The notes beneath the pieces are model-generated. The model searched no databases. It was not told the origin of the DNA and worked only from the letters and a program-made list of their open reading frames with translations. 64,000 bases of DNA from Filobasidium wieringae (Eukaryota; Basidiomycota; Tremellomycetes; Filobasidiales; Filobasidiaceae): contig BCIV01000008.1 of the NCBI GenBank assembly GCA_001600055.1, positions 248,001 through 312,000 of the forward strand, written 5' to 3'. The position numbers and the translations under genes were made by a program. Below are positions 33,352 through 44,315 of the stretch, piece by piece (the stretch's first letter is position 1; every line of letters starts with the position of its first letter).

Positions 33352-33917
33352 GCTTGAGCAGGTTATAGGATGTGACAAGAGGCAGCAACTGCAAAGTGAA
33401 TCGGTCATGTAAAGCTGTGTCCTTGGCTACTTAAGTACACCAATCTCCTGTGCCGTGAAACAAGATCTATCGACAAAGGGGAGACGCGTTTGAAACTCTT
33501 CGTGCGCGTTTCAAGGTAGACGCTGTGCTTCACCTTTCGCCAAGTGTCAGTAATGCGCAAAACGTGTTCGACCACCTCCAGGGAACCCTTGACGGGTAGC
33601 TAAGCCGGACGATGAGTACATTTGTCAACATTTTTATCAATGCACACAAAATGTCGAGTGATTATGAGATCAACCGCGTGTATTCGGCCTGTTTCTGTTG
33701 TTCCCGATACCCCGTTGTCTTCAAAGGAACATGGCATGAAAATAGAAGTGGGATATGGCAGTATATATGGCTTTAAGATCTCGTCCGAACTCGTTGATTT
33801 CTACCTCAACAATATCTGTGGAACCAATCCTTTTCCACAAATCACTTTCCTACTCCTATCCACCACCTCCAACGCGGACCCCTTTCCTGTTTCTTCAAAT
33901 CGATCATCATACGAATT
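33352..33917. promoter_or_regulatory. Divergent promoter region, secreted orphan and small membrane protein
   Basis: The two neighbours are transcribed away from each other. I see no coding signal or obvious TATA box. Confidence 0.4.
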
Positions 33918-34161
33918 ATGTCACTACGAGGTAAGCACTGTGAAGTATTTATCGAATACTCGCGTATATTCATGACCTCATCCTTCAGCATTATACGGGG
34001 CCATACTGGTCTTCGCCATCGTCGCTCCTCTCACATGCGCGGTACTTTGCCATTTCCTACCGGACCAAGATCCCCACCCATTCAACCCTATTGATGTAGA
34101 GCTCTTGATGATGAAGGCTGCACCCAAGAGGCCCTTGTCTGGGGAATCTTTTTACGGTTGA
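33918..34161 (+). CDS. Small single-span membrane protein, 61 residues
   Basis: Exons 33918-33930 (13 nt) and 33989-34161 are joined over a 58 nt intron (GTAAGC...CTTCAG). The product starts MSLRALYGAILVFAIVAPLT, with one hydrophobic segment at about residues 6-28 (LYGAILVFAIVAPLTCAVLC). A polar tail follows with HFLPDQDPHPFNPIDVELLM and KRPLSGESFYG. A start Arg and a polar C-terminus suggest a signal anchor or a small inner-membrane or ER subunit. I do not recognise it. The tiny first exon and small size mean automated gene callers would probably miss it. Support is the in-frame splice, the clean hydrophobic segment and the stop. Confidence 0.55.
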
Positions 34162-34836
34162 AGGGATTGGCCGAGATCTGGATCTGGCCAGTAGGGTTGT
34201 ACACTGTGTACCGTTTCGAGAGGACGTGCGAATGAATAACATGACTCCATACGGATAAAAGTGTATTGGTCCAGATTGTCCCTGGTGAGATGAGCTGACT
34301 TGATGTACAAAGGTCCTCTTGCACCAAGGTCAATCCTAACACCCTTCATATTGACAGATCTGTTGATCTCCCACTCCAGAATAAATCCACTGCTTCCGTT
34401 TTGATTTAGCTAGATATCGTCCCGTGCCGGCTGGGTGTACCCCACTTGACCCTTCCGTGTCTGTGAAATGGCACTTCTTTCTTTTGAATATGCTATACAA
34501 CCGCCGGGACCTTCTGCCCCTATTGGGAAATTGTTCGAAATGGCCGCTTTATCAATGAATTGTTGGAATGGATGACACGTTAGCGGACAAGATACGACTG
34601 TGCACAAGCAGATGAACATGAGTCGCAGGGAGATGTCGCTCAATCCTTCTCAAGGCCTCCCATAAGCCAAGAACGAGAGGGTATTCTTACATCGTGTTTC
34701 CTTCTGGTCGCAAGCGGAGGCTGATTCTGCAATTCCCTTTATGCACGCTTCCGTCAGCAGTATGAATAGGTGTCTTCAATTCCGTACATCTTGGTAAAAC
34801 ACGTAACGTCATTACATCCTCACGGCCCCCTCATAT
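34162..34836. other. Convergent region, small membrane gene and uL3m
   Basis: No gene or RNA is evident between the two convergent 3' ends. Confidence 0.4.
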
Positions 34837-36038
34837 TCAAACCTTGACGCTCATCTGAACGACCTCCGGCCACTCCCCCTCAGTGGTCCCAGCGGGGAAA
34901 GGTAACCCGCTGATCCCGCTCTTCTCCAACCACTCCCCCTCCTGTTTCCCTCTCCTGACCGCCTTCATCCCCGCCCAACGGACCTTTTTCTTGGAATCCT
35001 TGACTTCGATGTAGGCATCGTCGAATCCGGGGATACAGCCTTTGACGAAGATGAGGTTGAGGGTGGTATCGATCCGAACGACGGGGAGGTTTTGGACGGT
35101 CGTACGGGTGGTACCCATATGACCGGCCATTTTCTTTCCGGGGATGACTCGACCGGGGTCCTGAAAAGGTAAGTGATGAGGGTTTTCAGTAAGAATACAA
35201 GATGTGATCACGGCACTGATCCGACTTACTTGATGTTGACCGGTACTTCCTGCACTTCTATGTGTCAGGGACACTCCGTGTGAAGCCTTCAAACCAGCAA
35301 ACCCATGTCTCTTCATTCCTCCCGCGAATCCCTTTCCAATACTGCGTGACAAGACACGAAAGTATTGTCAGTTCACGATCCCGAAGATACAACGATCGTT
35401 ACGAAAAGTTCTACTCACGAATCGCCAGAAACATCAACATGTTGACCCGGTACGAAATGCGCTGCACTCAATGTCGTTCCTACAGGAAGGACCGCATCCT
35501 CCGTCACCCTGAACTCTACGATCTTTCTCTTAGGTGGTACGCCTGCTTTAGTGAATTGCCCTCGGAATTGAGCGGGAAGTCGGGAGGCACGCGGGTGGTT
35601 TGTCGAACCGAGTTGGAGAGCGTGGAGAAGAGGTTTAGAACTGAATGCTGCTGGGTGGTCGGGTTTGGGAATTGCTGGTGGGGTATGAGCTACTACTTGA
35701 AGATCTTCTAACTGTAGAGGAGAGGGAATGGAAATGATTGGAGATCGGTTATCGAGATCTCGATAGATCAGAGGTTAAGAGCATCTTTGACTCACCTGCA
35801 GCACGGTGACCGGTATCCGGGTACCTTTCTCATCCCAAACAGCAGTCATTCCTCTTTTCCTTGCGATCACTCCGGTCCTCTGAGAATAAGGGCTCCATGT
35901 AGGTGCAGCAGCTTCCGTTTCACCGGAAGTTGTCGCGTAAGCTCGAGTCAAGATGCTGGAGCAAGCCTCGGTGCATTTTGACGAGGAGGCTCCGAGCTTG
36001 AGTGTTCGGAACGAGGTGAGGAGGGATGTGGAAGCCAT
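34837..36038 (-). CDS. MRPL9: Mitochondrial large-subunit ribosomal protein uL3m
   Basis: Mitoribosome protein binding near the peptidyl-transferase centre. Exons 36038-35796, 35711-35419, 35341-35230 and 35160-34837 (introns 35712-35795, 35342-35418, 35161-35229) give 323 residues. The N-terminus [20 protein letters not shown] is a typical matrix-targeting sequence. The family core includes [33 protein letters not shown] joined across an intron to [20 protein letters not shown], then [15 protein letters not shown] and [19 protein letters not shown]. The C-terminus contains [10 protein letters not shown], a conserved L3 element. It is divergent from TFIIE-beta, with 444 bp between the starts. 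No anomalies. Confidence 0.95.
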
Positions 36039-36482
36039 GTTGACTGTATTTGTGGTTGAAACGAGGAATAACGTCGAAGTATCTAATTAGTCAATTGAAT
36101 TCAAGTCGATCTAGGTCATTAGAAACTAGATTTCAACCAATTAGAAGCGCGAATCGACCTCGCTAAGCGCATCTCAGGTAGAGCTGTAATCGTCATATCG
36201 ACCTACAGTCCATCGTCTCTACTTTGTTTTCAGTTCCAATCTGCTGCCAGCTCCATTAGTCCAGTCTCATCTGCTCTAGGATCATCTCTATACGTTCGCT
36301 GTAGATACACAAAAAAAGCTGAGCGAATCCAGCCAAGACCCGTAGTCAAGGGAGAAGATCGCGCCTCTCGAACGTCCTGTTCGTACGTATGTAAACATCT
36401 CACCACATGACGCCTATGAAACATATGCTCAAGCGACAGCTGTACCTTTTCGGTACGACCAGCTCACGATCGATCGAGAACC
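36039..36482. promoter_or_regulatory. Divergent promoter of uL3m and TFIIE-beta
   Basis: 444 bp separate the two starts. No ORF worth calling and no clear TATA box. Confidence 0.5.
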
Positions 36483-37757
36483 ATGTCCGTTCAAGGGATC
36501 AAACGTCCTTATGCCGCTTCCCCCAGCCCTTCTACTTCTAACTTTAGCAGTGTCAAGAAACGAAAGCTAGAACAACTCGCTCAACCTCCTCCTGCTGCTG
36601 TCAGTCATCTGGCAAAACATACCGCCAGTCAGGTCATTCAGGTGTTTGAATGGCTCAAGGTACGTTGGCCCGGTGTATACGCTCCACGTTGAATTGTCAA
36701 GTTGACGACACGAGTTAATCTAAACCAGACCAAACCCGGTCCACATCGATTAGAAGAGATTTCTAATTCGTTTCAAGATAGCCGACTCGATGGGACTCGT
36801 CTGTCGTTCACAGAGGAGATGATCAAGACGTTGCAGACGTACACGGGAGTCAGTTATGTTGCCATTCACGGGTTATTAGAGTACAAGGCGAGTCCCCCTG
36901 AGTCCCTTGGTTTCAGCTGAGACGCGGGAATTTACCAACCAATCTCGACGTATCAGAACGTCAACGCTCTTCCCGACTCGGACTCTCTCTTCAAATACAT
37001 CCAAAACTACTCCACCCGTCCAGGCGGAGTGAGTATAAACCATATCAAACAAAACTACACGGGTAACTTGGATTACAAAGACCTCCTCGCTCAATGGGAA
37101 CAACAAGGAAAGATCCTCATCATGCGTTTCGCCCCCAAGGCGATCATCGCCGAACCCGGAGCCAAGCCTAGGAAGGTGCTACAGGCTAGGGGAGAGGATG
37201 GGCAGAAGGCTTTGATGGATGCTGGAACGGGGGTTTGGAAGAGTGTGGTTTTCGATCAGGCTAGGGCGGAGGGAGTTGCTCCTGTTGGTCAAGTCGATGA
37301 GGGTGGGTTCAGGGTGAGGAACGGATGTTAGGACGTATCGATACTGACCTTTGACATGAGATTCGTTGGCGATAGTCTTCCGATCGATGTGGGCTTCAGT
37401 CGAAACACCCCCCGCTGCGGATCTGGAGGGACTTCTTTCTGAACGTAAGCACTCCTCTTCATGTCCCACTTGTCTCTTCCAACGCTGAGGCTCATCCAAT
37501 CCATCCTACACCTCCGAATAGTCGGACACAAAGTCAATCCAGCAGATGCCGCAAAGAAAACAGCGAACCGTGCGCCCAAGAAGGACGGGAGGAAGAAGTC
37601 GAGGAAACAAGACGTTCAGAAATTGACCAACGTGCATATGATGGCTCTCGTACGTTTCGCGTTCCTCTTTTAATGTTCCGAGGTGATTTTGGGATCGCTG
37701 ATGAGGAGGGAATCGGGATAGGGAGTGGACTTGTCACAGGATTACGTTCCGGAGTGA
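36483..37757 (+). CDS. TFA2: Transcription initiation factor IIE, beta subunit
   Basis: TFIIE helps load TFIIH and open promoters for RNA polymerase II. Exons 36483-36659, 36729-36887, 36957-37302, 37376-37444, 37522-37649 and 37722-37757 give 304 residues. The N-terminus has a basic KKRKLEQLAQ segment. Winged-helix parts include TASQVIQVFEWLK, RLSFTEEMIKTLQTYTG, INHIKQNYTGNLDYKDLLAQ and WEQQGKILIMRF. The C-terminal part has FRSMWASVETPPAADLEGLL, a basic KKDGRKKSRKQDVQKLTNVH and an end GVDLSQDYVPE. The intron 36888-36956 has a GC donor (AAG/GCGAGT); using it keeps phase 0 and gives LLEYKNVNALPDSDSLFKYI. The donor of intron 37303-37376 (GTGGGT) was picked because it restores the SMWASVETP frame. 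Confidence 0.88.
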
Positions 37758-38203
37758 TCGAAACCGGGTGGGAACTAGGGCAGAAAGAAGCACGCGAGCA
37801 TACACACACACACACATATATCTACACACACAATCATTCATGCGCATGATCAAGCCAGAACTTGATCCGGATTGTACCTCGTCTTTATACCTTTTGCATC
37901 GATCGTTGGTCATGACATCTATTGTATCCCATATCAAAGGGATCATACACGCCTGTGCGCTCGTTACAAGGTCGTTCCTTCGTTTCATGTTCTCCTCTTC
38001 GCTCGTTCGTTCCTCGTTCTTTCGACCTAGACGAAAAGCAAGACCAAATCAACGTCCCATTCCTCTTGTTCAAAACCTCCGATCTCATCCATCAAGGTAA
38101 AGGTAAAGGTAAAGGGAAAAAGAAGAAGACCAAACTGCGCCTCATACTTGATCATGTTTACAATCCCCACTTGGAATGACGCTCTCCCATGTGATGTGTT
38201 GTT
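37758..38203. other. Convergent region, TFIIE-beta and COX18
   Basis: Contains a CA-type microsatellite near 37801-37832 (ACAC runs broken by ATATATCT) and about three AGGTAA copies near 38096-38113. No gene is evident. Confidence 0.5.
37801..37832. repeat. Interrupted CA microsatellite
   Basis: ACAC runs on both sides of ATATATCT, in the 3' flank of TFIIE-beta. Confidence 0.8.
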
Positions 38204-40062
38204 CTATGGGGAGATGTTCCATGAGATCGCTTCCTTTGTAAGAGGAGGACCGTCCCGGGTTTCTTTTTTATGATCATTGGCTGTCGTGTGGTGTGCGGGA
38301 CGATAGAGAGGGGATGGAGGGGGTGTGCAGGGGGGTGGGAAGAAAAGAAGAGATGAGACGAGGGGGACTTACTTTTCACCCGAAAGTTATTTGGATCAGG
38401 TTCGTTCTCCCCTTCCCAGAAACCGCCTAAACCCTTCTTGTCGATCTGTACTATCGTCTCCTGGCCAATCGTTTAGGTAACAGTCCGCTCCCTTTGACCG
38501 TCCCTCCGGCGCCAGTGCCCGTACCCGCCCCGTCCAGAGCGACGACGCCCAGATGACGAGGAGTGACCCAAGGTAACCTCCCCTTCTTCTCCATCTGCAA
38601 CAAGACGTAATTCTGGACCAACGTGTAGATCGTCGAGGTCGTCCAGTAGATCGCTACCGCCTGTCGAGTCGGGTCGAGAGTCGAGTCGAGTTGTTGTCAA
38701 AAAGGACAAAAAAGAAAAAGGAAATGGAAAGGGGGGGGGGGGATATTCATCAGTACGTTGTTTTCTCTTTCGATCGGATGATCTCCAAGCGAGGACGAAA
38801 GAGAAAGAGACAATCAGAGAGAGTAAGGGAAAGGAACTCACGGCCGGAGCCTCCGCGGCGAAGCCGATACTAGCCACTGCCAATCCTCTCAATGCGAACC
38901 CAATCACACGGGTGGAAAGCTTCACGGCCTGTTCCTTTTCCTCCGTCGTCGTGTCCAAGGTGGTCGAGGTGTTCGAGCTGGCCAAAGAGCTCGAGCTGCC
39001 CGAGGTCCCGGGGGCGGGGACGGTCTCCAAGATCGACCTAGCTGTTCGTTTCACAGGCCGTCTAAACGGATCCGCCACGATCTTCCCCGTCGGACCTCTC
39101 TTCGGTCCGTCCTTATCCAGAGAATGGGTGGGGATGGGTGTTGTGGAAGAGACGGCCGTCCTCCACGATTGCATGAGTTCGACGTTGGAGAATGCTGCGA
39201 GGCCGATGATGAAGGGGAGTATCAGGGTTGGGTCGGGGTTTATGAGGGATGTCAGGTGGAGGGGTTGTTCGGAGAGGAAGGAGGTTAGGTGGGTTGTTAG
39301 GTCTGGGAGGGAGGGTGGGATTGATTCGGGGAGGGAGAGGAAGGATGGGTCCATGGAGGTGGGGGTGGGGGTAGGAGATTCGGTGAGGATCGGGGAGGGC
39401 CCTTCATCCGTCGCACCAGAGACGGAGGCGATCTCCAAAGTGTTCAAATCCGTCGCCAACCTGGTGGCTTCTCTAATAGTAACGCTCAACCCCAAGAACA
39501 AAGGTAAATGTATCAACGGGGGTAACAACGCCGTCAACCTAGGCCTGACGTTGTACTCCTTCAACACCCTCGTCCTCGTCTTCTTGATCTCCGATTGCAA
39601 CACGCGGACGTATTCTTCATGACTGAGCCCGAGCTTGCGACACTCTGGTACCAAGCGGTAGGCGAGTTCGGTGTTCTTCCTCTTGAGCAGGGGGAGGACG
39701 AGGGTTCGGAGTCGAGCGATATGGATCCTACTCCAGAGCGTTACGGGGAGGGTGATTAGGGTACGGATGAGGAGGGTGAGGACGATTATACTGGATGTGT
39801 AGGTCGGGAGGGGGTGTGAGAGGAAGAGGGTGGAGAGGGGGGTGAATATGTCGAACGAGGGAAGGGCGAGGAAGGGGAAGAGAGCCAGTGTGGTCGAGCG
39901 AGGGAGGGCCGGGGAGGAGGAAGGAAGGGTCGTCGTCGTCAATGTTTGTCGCTGTACCGGGCGAACGAGACCAGCTCCGATTCCCGTTCTTTTTCGACAG
40001 GCACGAGGGGAATTCCCCAGAGATCTGTTTCTGACCAGTGAACTGCTCTGGAGACGCCACAT
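38204..40062 (-). CDS. COX18: Mitochondrial inner-membrane insertase Cox18/Oxa2 (YidC/Oxa1 family)
   Basis: Inserts the C-terminal part of Cox2 into the inner membrane. Exons 40062-38842, 38660-38525, 38450-38373 and 38262-38204 (introns 38661-38841, 38451-38524, 38263-38372) give 497 residues. The start MWRLQSSSLVRNRS looks like a presequence; a longer in-frame ATG exists upstream. Membrane segments: SSIIVLTLLIRTLITLPVTL, ALLPPLIHLPLFLGLSVTIR, LILPFIIGLAAFSNVE and, across the first intron, FALRGLAVASIGFA into AVAIYWTTSTIYTLVQNYVL, the last YidC-type span. The loop VLQSEIKKTRTRVLKEYNVR is the conserved basic coiled coil. Two further exons add VQIDKKGLGGFWEGENEPDP and KTRDGPPLTKEAISWNISP, a matrix-side tail. 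Reading through the second intron would end early; the join at 38525/38450 restores an uninterrupted tail. Intron 1 contains a long G run on the plus strand. Confidence 0.88.
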
Positions 40063-40429
40063 CGTTGTGCCATGTGAATTCACAGCGAATTGAAAAAAAA
40101 AGAGAAGAGATTGGAACATTTCCAGGTTTCCAGGTTTTGAACGGGGGATCACGTAATAACGCATAACATTCTATGCGTTTTCGCTTGCGGGTCGATATGA
40201 GATCACATTCGAATCAATTGATAACGTCGACGATATTCACTGATCACTCCAATTTCATCTCAAACAGCTCCAACACTCTCCCACTGATATTCTCATCCGA
40301 TTCTCCTCCTCTGAGCGAATCTCCCGATCCAACTCGCAGCTCGAACGGTACAGAACTCGTCCCTCGGCGTCCCTCTTCCTCAGATCAACCTCGTCAAGCC
40401 GGGCTTGAACAGGCCAAACCTCACTCAGG
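40063..40429. promoter_or_regulatory. Divergent promoter of COX18 and the carboxypeptidase gene
   Basis: 367 bp between the two starts. No clear element seen. Confidence 0.4.
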
Positions 40430-42792
40430 ATGATCATCACCCACCCAATGTGGATAGGCACCGCATCCCTCATCTCTCTCCTCCTCGCTAACACGGTCAC
40501 CGCCAACCCGGTCAAACCCGACCCCTCTCCTGTGCTGTCGAACGCAAAGCAGGTCCAGTTCGAACTCCCCTTCCACTCGCAACATACGAACAACGAGCTT
40601 GAGGACGGGGACGGGGAGGAGGATCTGTTCGTGGGCGCTCTCAACGAGATTGAAGACTATGAGGGGTACGAGGTATGGAGGATCGATTTACCTCCATCCG
40701 GCGGATTCGAGCGGGAGCGGGTGGACGCGAAGGAGATCGTCATGGAGACTGCTCGTGTGAGTTCGGTTTCCCTTCAAAGTCGCAGGTCGAGGTCGCCGTA
40801 GGCTCAACTGAACACCTGCCGTTCTATTGTAGTTCCTCGATCTGGACGTATGGCACGCCTCTTCAACCCAAATAGATCTCCTCCTCCCTCCCTCCCATCG
40901 TACCCATTTCTTCCACTCCCTCCCTCCCCAGCTGCACCCCGCTACCCCCTTGATCGCTTCCCACCGGCTCCAAACCCTCCTAACCCCGCCAAAGAACCTA
41001 ACCAAGAGACCTTCCCGAAAACGACCCCTCCCCAACCAACCCCCCATCCCTCAACCCCCTATCGATCCTTTCAACCTGACCACCCTCCTCACCCCGTTTC
41101 ACGACCGTTATCATTCCGGAGAAAACCATACGGCTTTCGGGGAAGAGTTGGTGAGGACGTTTCCTGGGTTGGTTAGGAGGTTCGTCATGGGTTTGAGCGC
41201 CGAGGGGAGGGAGGTCTGGGGGTTGAGGTTGAGTAAGGCCGCGGAGGAGCGGGAGGTGGCGGAGGTAAGGGAGGAGACGGGAGGGAGGACGTTTCAGGGT
41301 AGGAACCTAGGGGGGAAGAAGAGGGTGTTTTATATCCAAGGCGGGCAACATGCTAGAGAAGTAAGCCGACTCGTCATCTTTTTCCCTCTTGATCATCGTT
41401 TCTTCCCGAGGGAACTTACCACCCCGCTCGGCTCCACAGTGGATCTCACCCGCTACTCTACTCTACCTATCCCATCATCTCCTCTACCAAGCCTCCATAG
41501 CGAACCAAGACATCTTGCATTTACTGGAGACGTTTGAATTCGTCATCGTCCCCACCATAAATCCGGACGGGTACGAATACGTGAGTCCTAAATTCCCCCT
41601 GGCATTAGCTCGTTCGAGAGGAGAGAAGGGAACGGGAACTGATCACGTGCAACGAGGACAGAGTCGGGATCATTCTAGATTATGGAGGAAGAACAGACAG
41701 GACGTGGGGTTTAGGAATTGTAAAGGGATAGACATGAATTCCAACTGGGTGAGCTTCGCGCGTGTTTTCCTTTGCTCTTTCCCCCTTTGGACCATCCGGG
41801 ACTGGAGCTTATTTAGCGATGATCTCATGTTTCTCGAACGTCCGTATGCTCCGTATGTAGGGATACCAATGGACCCCCTCCTACCACAACCCACTGACGA
41901 CGAACGCTCCTAACCCGTGTTCGGAATCGTACTCCGGGGCCGAGGCGTTCGAAGCGGTGGAGACCAAGTTGGTCGCTGATTTCCTCCAGAGCCTTAGGGA
42001 AGGTGAATCCCAGGAAGCGGATTCCGAGGGGGGAGCGGACGTGAGGGTCTTCGTCGATATTCATAGTTATGGTCAACTCTGTGAGTCCTTTTCGTCCCTT
42101 CACCGTCGTCCTCCTGTTGGTCATTCGGTTCGGATGGATGAGAAGACCGAGCTGTGCTGACTGACACCATTTCTTCTCCCCCTCTCCGCCCCGCCACCCT
42201 GCGACGCACGCAGTCATGTTCCCCTACGCATACTCGTGCTCCGATTTCCCCGGTGATGCCGAGACGCTCATGGAGGCCGGTCTAGGCGTGGCTAAAGCCG
42301 TGAGGAACGTGCATGGGACGATCTATCAATCGGGACAGGCTTGTGATCTCGTCTAGTGAGTCCCTGGCTGTGGTGGAGGGTGATGGGTGGTGCGTGAGAT
42401 CTTGTTTGATTGATTGATTGTGGTTTCTCGTTATTTTCTTGCGTTTTTTTTTGCGGCTCGTGGTGACAGTCGAATGTCAGGGGATTCCATCGATTACGCT
42501 TATGGAGCTGCTGGGATCCGATGGAGTTATTCGGTCGAGTTGAGGGATACGGGTACCGTACGTCCTCTCCCTCTTTCTCTCTCTCTCCCTTTCCCCCTCC
42601 CTTTCTCACAACATCCCATGACCGAACGACCGAAACTGACTCCTCCCCATTGGCTATTCCTCATTCGACGCGTATCAGTTCGGGTTCCTCCTCCCGCCAA
42701 GCTCGATCAGGGATACGGCGGCGGAGATGACGGAGGGTCTGGTCTATCTCGCTAAATTCGTCAATGTTGCCGAGGGGGTCGTTAAGACTTGA
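40430..42792 (+). CDS. Secreted M14 metallocarboxypeptidase with Ser at the substrate-binding Arg145 position
   Basis: A zinc carboxypeptidase related to the A/B group and fungal Ecm14. Exons 40430-40756, 40833-41360, 41440-41580, 41662-41748, 41861-42080, 42214-42355, 42470-42557 and 42679-42792 give 548 residues. A signal peptide (MWIGTASLISLLLANTVTA) is followed by a propeptide-like region. Zinc ligands are present: His282 and Glu285 in QHAREW and His429 in VDIHSYGQL. LWRKNRQ carries the Arg127 equivalent, and Glu505 in SVELRDTGTYGFLLP is the catalytic Glu. The motif normally xNRNW reads DMNSNW: Asn358 is kept, but the Arg that holds the substrate carboxylate is Ser359. NPDGYEY, NPCSESYSGAEAFEAVETK and DYAYGAAGI are family signatures. 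Ecm14 proteins are reported to have lost the catalytic Glu; this one has not, so activity or altered specificity is open. Confidence 0.88.
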
Positions 42793-43360
42793 TCGGTGGG
42801 ATCGGCGGGATCGGCGGGATCGACGGGATCGACGGGATCGACGGGATACGGGGTATGGGACTTGATACATGATACATCGATATAAGACGAGTTTGGATAT
42901 TGTAATAAACGAACAATAGTACAATAGCTACAACGGTGGATCGGTGTCATTTACGCGCCCGCGCGGTTTTACATCGCTTCGATTCGCGCGAGGATCGTTT
43001 CAGACGTTTCAGCTCGAACGTCGATCGTTCACTCTTTGCTTTTATAGAATAACAACTCGATTGCTTGGCTGATGGCCTACGAAGGATTTCTAAAGACCTG
43101 ATGTATCCACCCGGTCGTTTCATCTCTCCCAACCACCCGACCTATCTCTTCCCGGTCTCACCGAGCACCGACCATAAGGCCCCAACACAATGCATCCGGA
43201 ACATACGACGCTATGCCTCTTTACTTGCCTCATCGACAAAAGCTGGTAACTATACTTTGAAATTTGAACGTTCTGCTGACTGCTGATAAACCTTGGTTCT
43301 GGAACACCATGGCGTTATGAGAATGGAATTCATCCGGGACCTACCTTTTCGCCTTCTAGC
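42793..43360. other. Intergenic with a nonamer repeat
   Basis: Downstream of the carboxypeptidase stop is the GGGATCGRC repeat (listed separately), then ordinary sequence with no coding signal before the small frame at 43361. Confidence 0.5.
42798..42851 (+). repeat. GGGATCGRC nonamer tandem repeat
   Basis: Five near-perfect 9 bp units (two GGGATCGGC, three GGGATCGAC) and a diverged sixth begin six bases after the stop codon of the carboxypeptidase gene, in its 3' UTR. GATC sites occur every 9 bp. Confidence 0.9.
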
Positions 43361-43906
43361 ATGTCCATTGGGCGTGGAGGTGATCGATCCGAATTGAATT
43401 CTCCCCCTCCCTCACTTCCTCAGTCCTTTTCTCGTCCTCCCTCTCCTGTAGATGCGAGCCTTGTTGTCGACAAGATCATGGAGGCCTATCAACAGGACAT
43501 CTTGTTTTACGAGAAGACACTGGATGCTATAGTGTCCCACTACGAGGATGAAAAACGTCTTTTACAGCCTATAACAGAGGACCATGTCAAGGAGATCATC
43601 TCAATAGTGTCCTACTATGAGGAAGAGAAGGAAAAGTGGATACTAAGAGAGACACGTTCAGGGAAGAACGGATGCGAGAAGGGAGGGGAAAAGCAACCTC
43701 TAGCTGGACCATCGAGGCATACAGGTTTGACAAGAACCTTGAGGCAAAGGAGATGCTGGGAGACGAGAGATGTCATGGGGGTATGGTACCATGGTTCGGT
43801 CGATATTGACGACCTGTGTAAACGACGCGCTGCTGTTCTTGATCTAGTACAAGGACTTGAGATGCTTGACGAGGAGTGCGACAGGCGCAACAGAGACTAT
43901 ACATGA
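43361..43906 (+). CDS. Hypothetical single-exon protein, 181 residues, coiled-coil
   Basis: I do not recognise it. The frame runs from ATG to TGA without an intron, which is unusual beside its multi-exon neighbours. After a Ser/Pro start (LNSPPPSLPQSFSRPPSP) there is a helical, charged part with what looks like an internal duplication: DAIVSHYEDEKRLL and IISIVSYYEEEKEKW, about 30 residues apart. The end, LCKRRAAVLDLVQGLEMLDE, is again helical. No signal peptide or membrane span. A pyrimidine tract and CTAG lie just before the ATG, so an upstream exon is possible. Confidence 0.45.
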   Translation: MSIGRGGDRSELNSPPPSLPQSFSRPPSPVDASLVVDKIMEAYQQDILFYEKTLDAIVSHYEDEKRLLQPITEDHVKEIISIVSYYEEEKEKWILRETRSGKNGCEKGGEKQPLAGPSRHTGLTRTLRQRRCWETRDVMGVWYHGSVDIDDLCKRRAAVLDLVQGLEMLDEECDRRNRDYT

Positions 43907-44315
43907 TGCACTGTCATTACGTTCGGATCACAAATGTCTGTGGCGTGAACTGGGCGGTCGAGTTTGTTCTCGAGCCCGGACCGTGCTGGGTTTCCTGATA
44001 GAAGGCCTGAAGGCTTAGCTTTCGGTTCTCGGGGATCTTGGGTAGGATCGCTGGATCTGTAAGAGTGCCGCTTCTTTCCTAGAAACGAGCATTGTTCATT
44101 GACAAGACTTGCATGTTGCCATCAACCAACACGATACCCCTATTCGCTGATCGTTCGAGCTGGGTGAACCGGGGGGTATCACTATTTCCACCTTGGACGT
44201 GTCTCTGTGAGTGAACGTCATCTCGGTCAACGAATACCGCTTTCAGGTTCAAACACCAACATCGACATCGTCTCTGCACATTCAATCACCACCACCACAC
44301 CGCCACCACCCAACG
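43907..44315. other. Intergenic, likely promoter/leader of the VWA-UIM gene
   Basis: No gene is evident. CACCACCACACCGCCACCACC lies just before the ATG at 44316, a Kozak-side CA-rich leader common in this genome. Confidence 0.4.

Noticed and set aside
38912..39622. 236-residue plus-strand frame
   Set aside because: Exactly antisense to the main Cox18 exon, whose membrane segments are clear; a mirror frame caused by codon composition.
40430..42792. Catalytically dead Ecm14 pseudo-enzyme
   Set aside because: The catalytic Glu (Glu505 in SVELRDTG) and all zinc ligands are present; only the Arg145 equivalent is changed.
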